NCBI RefSeq assembly: GCF_014698035.1
Contig: NZ_JACJSF010000070.1
Span: 1-42,228, forward strand
Direction: 5' to 3'
DNA: 42,228 nucleotides
From: Desmonostoc muscorum FACHB-395
GTDB taxonomy: Bacteria; Cyanobacteriota; Cyanobacteriia; Cyanobacteriales; Nostocaceae
A model generated the notes under the pieces. That model worked only from the letters and a program-made list of their open reading frames with translations, did not search any database and was not told the origin of the DNA. Position numbers and translations under genes: made by a program. Shown here in pieces: positions 41,701-42,228 of the stretch; within the stretch, counting starts at the first letter, position 1; each line of letters opens with the position of its first letter.

Positions 41701-41854
41701 CCAACGCCGCCTAGAACAGGTGAAGCATCAAGCACAGCGACAAGCTGAAGAAACCCGCAAAGCCGCAGCTACAGCAGCGTGGTGGCTGTTTGCCACAGCA
41801 TCCGTCTCCGCCGTTTTCTCTGCATTAGGAGGAGCGCTGGCTGCAAGGCCATAG
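38735..41854 (+). CDS. Large membrane protein with seven tandem ~97-residue repeats, function unknown
   Basis: A 1039-residue protein; GAAGG lies nine bases before the ATG. Residues about 40-180 contain three to four membrane helices (FFVALISGVILAFAFQLVL; IWTLFTVTIALLIACFLAVK; GAILGLVIWGAYFLLLVWVS). From about 210 to 990 there are seven repeats starting near 215, 412, 508, 605, 705, 802 and 900. The pattern is YLR-TGK-ELNPE-I, then F--LL-DP-aG---LR-RLS-FDRDTLV-LLSQR-DLSE--V--II. Repeats 4 to 6 are the most alike. The last 100 residues have a Gln/Glu/Arg-rich helix and a final hydrophobic helix (WWLFATASVSAVFSALGG). Databases may call such proteins MFS transporters; the sequence does not look like one. 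Confidence 0.8.
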   Translation: MFQSTEIMLGLYKPLLWLAQIPVDPSNVTPAQASVLTSGPRFFVALISGVILAFAFQLVLTNLSLAAGISYLGHSSDSDSDSGEVGSLGGSIRKIGTAVGIWTLFTVTIALLIACFLAVKLSLVILDPGLGAILGLVIWGAYFLLLVWVSSTTVGSLIGSVVNTATSGFQAIMGTATAALGAKAVNNQVVATAEAAAAAIRRELGSGIDPGSIRENIEDYLDKLRPPELDVSKIRSDFENLLNDPQLKAIAGTPDIRNIDRQKFIELVSSRTDLSKKDVTRIADTLYKVWQQVVSQHSPTEDRMGELMDYLKSLPAGQSKTDELNAKLDRLVAETRGSKEADQKASTTGPIQSTIQQGLSALTGIVLGRADLSDLDVEKILGSLTTAKDKVTQQADKLGLPTPSQPYSPIRSDVENYLYNTYAWQLSPEKIAQEFRDVIFDPAADPGIVRRELERLSRNDFVKILQQRGLLTQSQIQRIADRLEVVRKDVLVTVTGIEEREIVQDLQRAVESYLLVTPKTDLTPEGIEQNFKPLLQDSDADYETLTLRLAHIERQEIREILLERNDVQLYEVDSILDELEKQRDRVLIESKGLAEQAQYQAETLWLNVESYLRNTGKSELNPDAIRAEFKKLLEDPQAGISSIRARLSRFDRDTLVQLLSQRQDLSEDQVNQIINAAEESWHNIRHTPQAVVDKAKEQYDSVTTTIADYLRNTGKQELNPEGIQRDLSKLFENPKEGASALRHRLSQLDRDTLVKLLSQRQDLSEQQVNEIIDSTQTSIRNFIRAPRRLATRTQQRAETFKAYLEEYLRQTGKEELNPEGIKRDLQLLLHDPRVGVESFSDRLSHFDRDTIIALLKIREDMSDEEAARIADNMVSVRDQFVEQVRNIQRGIQDAIDGVFARIRNYLNSLDRPELNYDSIKGDVRTFFDDPQAGFDALRDRLSSFDRETLVAIMSSREDISEEDANRIIDQIERARNTVLQRAERIQQEAQRRLEQVKHQAQRQAEETRKAAATAAWWLFATASVSAVFSALGGALAARP

Positions 41855-41881
41855 TTTAACAAGTTGTCTCCGCTCACATCC

Positions 41882-41908
41882 AAGCCTCCCAGTATGGGAG
41901 GCTTTTTT
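41882..41908 (+). terminator. Terminator after the large repeat protein
   Basis: AAGCCTCCCA (41882-41891) pairs perfectly with TGGGAGGCTT (41895-41904) around GTA and runs into TTTTTT. Confidence 0.9.
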
Positions 41909-42177
41909 ATATTTGGGATGTCAGCTTTTATAATTTTGAATTGGTATAACTATGCTTTTAAATATAGTCATATATGAATATCTCTTACCGCTTTAATTTC
42001 AGCAATTAGATAGGTAAAGATAGATTTTATTTAATGCTTTAATATTATTAAATAACTGGCAATATTCTAGCTTTTTCTCAGTAGATCGCCCCATTATTTC
42101 TGCAAGTTAATAAATTTTACATACAGCACTTTGCGTAACGATAAGGTACACTAACAGAGTATGAGAATCAAAAAAAG
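41909..42177. other. AT-rich gap before a transposase start
   Basis: No gene. The left end of an IS element probably lies within the last 80 bases (near ACAGCACTTTGCGTAACG, 42124-42141), but without the other end the inverted repeat cannot be confirmed. Confidence 0.4.
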
Positions 42178-42228
42178 ATGAAGGCATACTCTGTAGATTT
42201 ACGGCAAAAAATAGTAGGAGCATACGAA
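42178..42228 (+). mobile_element. Start of an IS630-type transposase (partial)
   Basis: ATG 42178 begins MKAYSVDLRQKIVGAYE, the typical opening of the helix-turn-helix in IS630-family transposases (MK-YS-DLR-KIV-AYE). Only 17 codons lie in the window, so whether the element is intact cannot be known. Confidence 0.75.

Noticed and set aside
1..42228. CRISPR array
   Set aside because: No regularly spaced direct repeats of CRISPR type were seen; the repeats present are short, irregular or palindromic.

Overview
The window is chromosomal DNA of a filamentous, Nostoc/Anabaena-type cyanobacterium. Support comes from many HIP1 octamers (GCGATCGC), the Mg-chelatase gene chlD, two high-light-inducible (Hlip) genes, an FtsH2-type ftsH, a group-3 sigma factor of SigF type, and intergenic short repeats and hairpins of Nostocales style. 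All identifications were made by reading the sequence; no database search was run.

Layout. (1) 1-4353 is an accessory strip. It holds the start of cyanase (cynS, cut by the window edge), an AIPR-like phage-resistance protein, a TumE-type toxin with its overlapping small partner, a zinc-ribbon protein, a one-helix proline-rich protein, and a truncated N-terminus of a strawberry-notch-like methyltransferase/helicase. (2) 4441-15789 is mostly core: a Ser/Thr kinase, tRNA-Asp, gltX, a secreted protein, ftsH, an M50 protease-TPR fusion, a small ADP-ribosylation/crystallin-J1-like protein, a secreted protein and pepP. (3) 15790-18182 is an AT-rich gap with a Nudix remnant, followed by an FG-GAP/VCBS repeat protein. 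(4) 18282-23027, minus strand, is a housekeeping cluster read prfB remnant, prfB, DUF3285 protein, ybeY, dgkA, trpG, MBL-fold protein. (5) 23160-27095 carries a BI-1/YccA protein, sigF and chlD. (6) 27189-29695 is a run of nuclease-type genes: Uma2, a PD-(D/E)XK protein, and RNase III fused to an Swt1-type HEPN domain. A histidine kinase follows on the other strand. (7) 31372-37459 has two ydaO/yuaA-type (c-di-AMP) riboswitches. The first leads an NrtABD-like ABC transporter operon; the second leads a UspA-like gene and an ArsB/NhaD-type ion transporter. (8) 37648-38210 has two Hlip genes and a decayed third. (9) 38735-41854 encodes a 1039-residue membrane protein with about seven repeats of roughly 97 residues. 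The window ends in the start of an IS630-type transposase.

Most notable points: the HEPN-RNase III fusion beside two nuclease-fold genes; paired c-di-AMP riboswitches over neighbouring transport operons, one with a repeat lodged in its variable arm; and a tandem prfB copy cut down to the N-terminal domain that still carries the +1 frameshift site.
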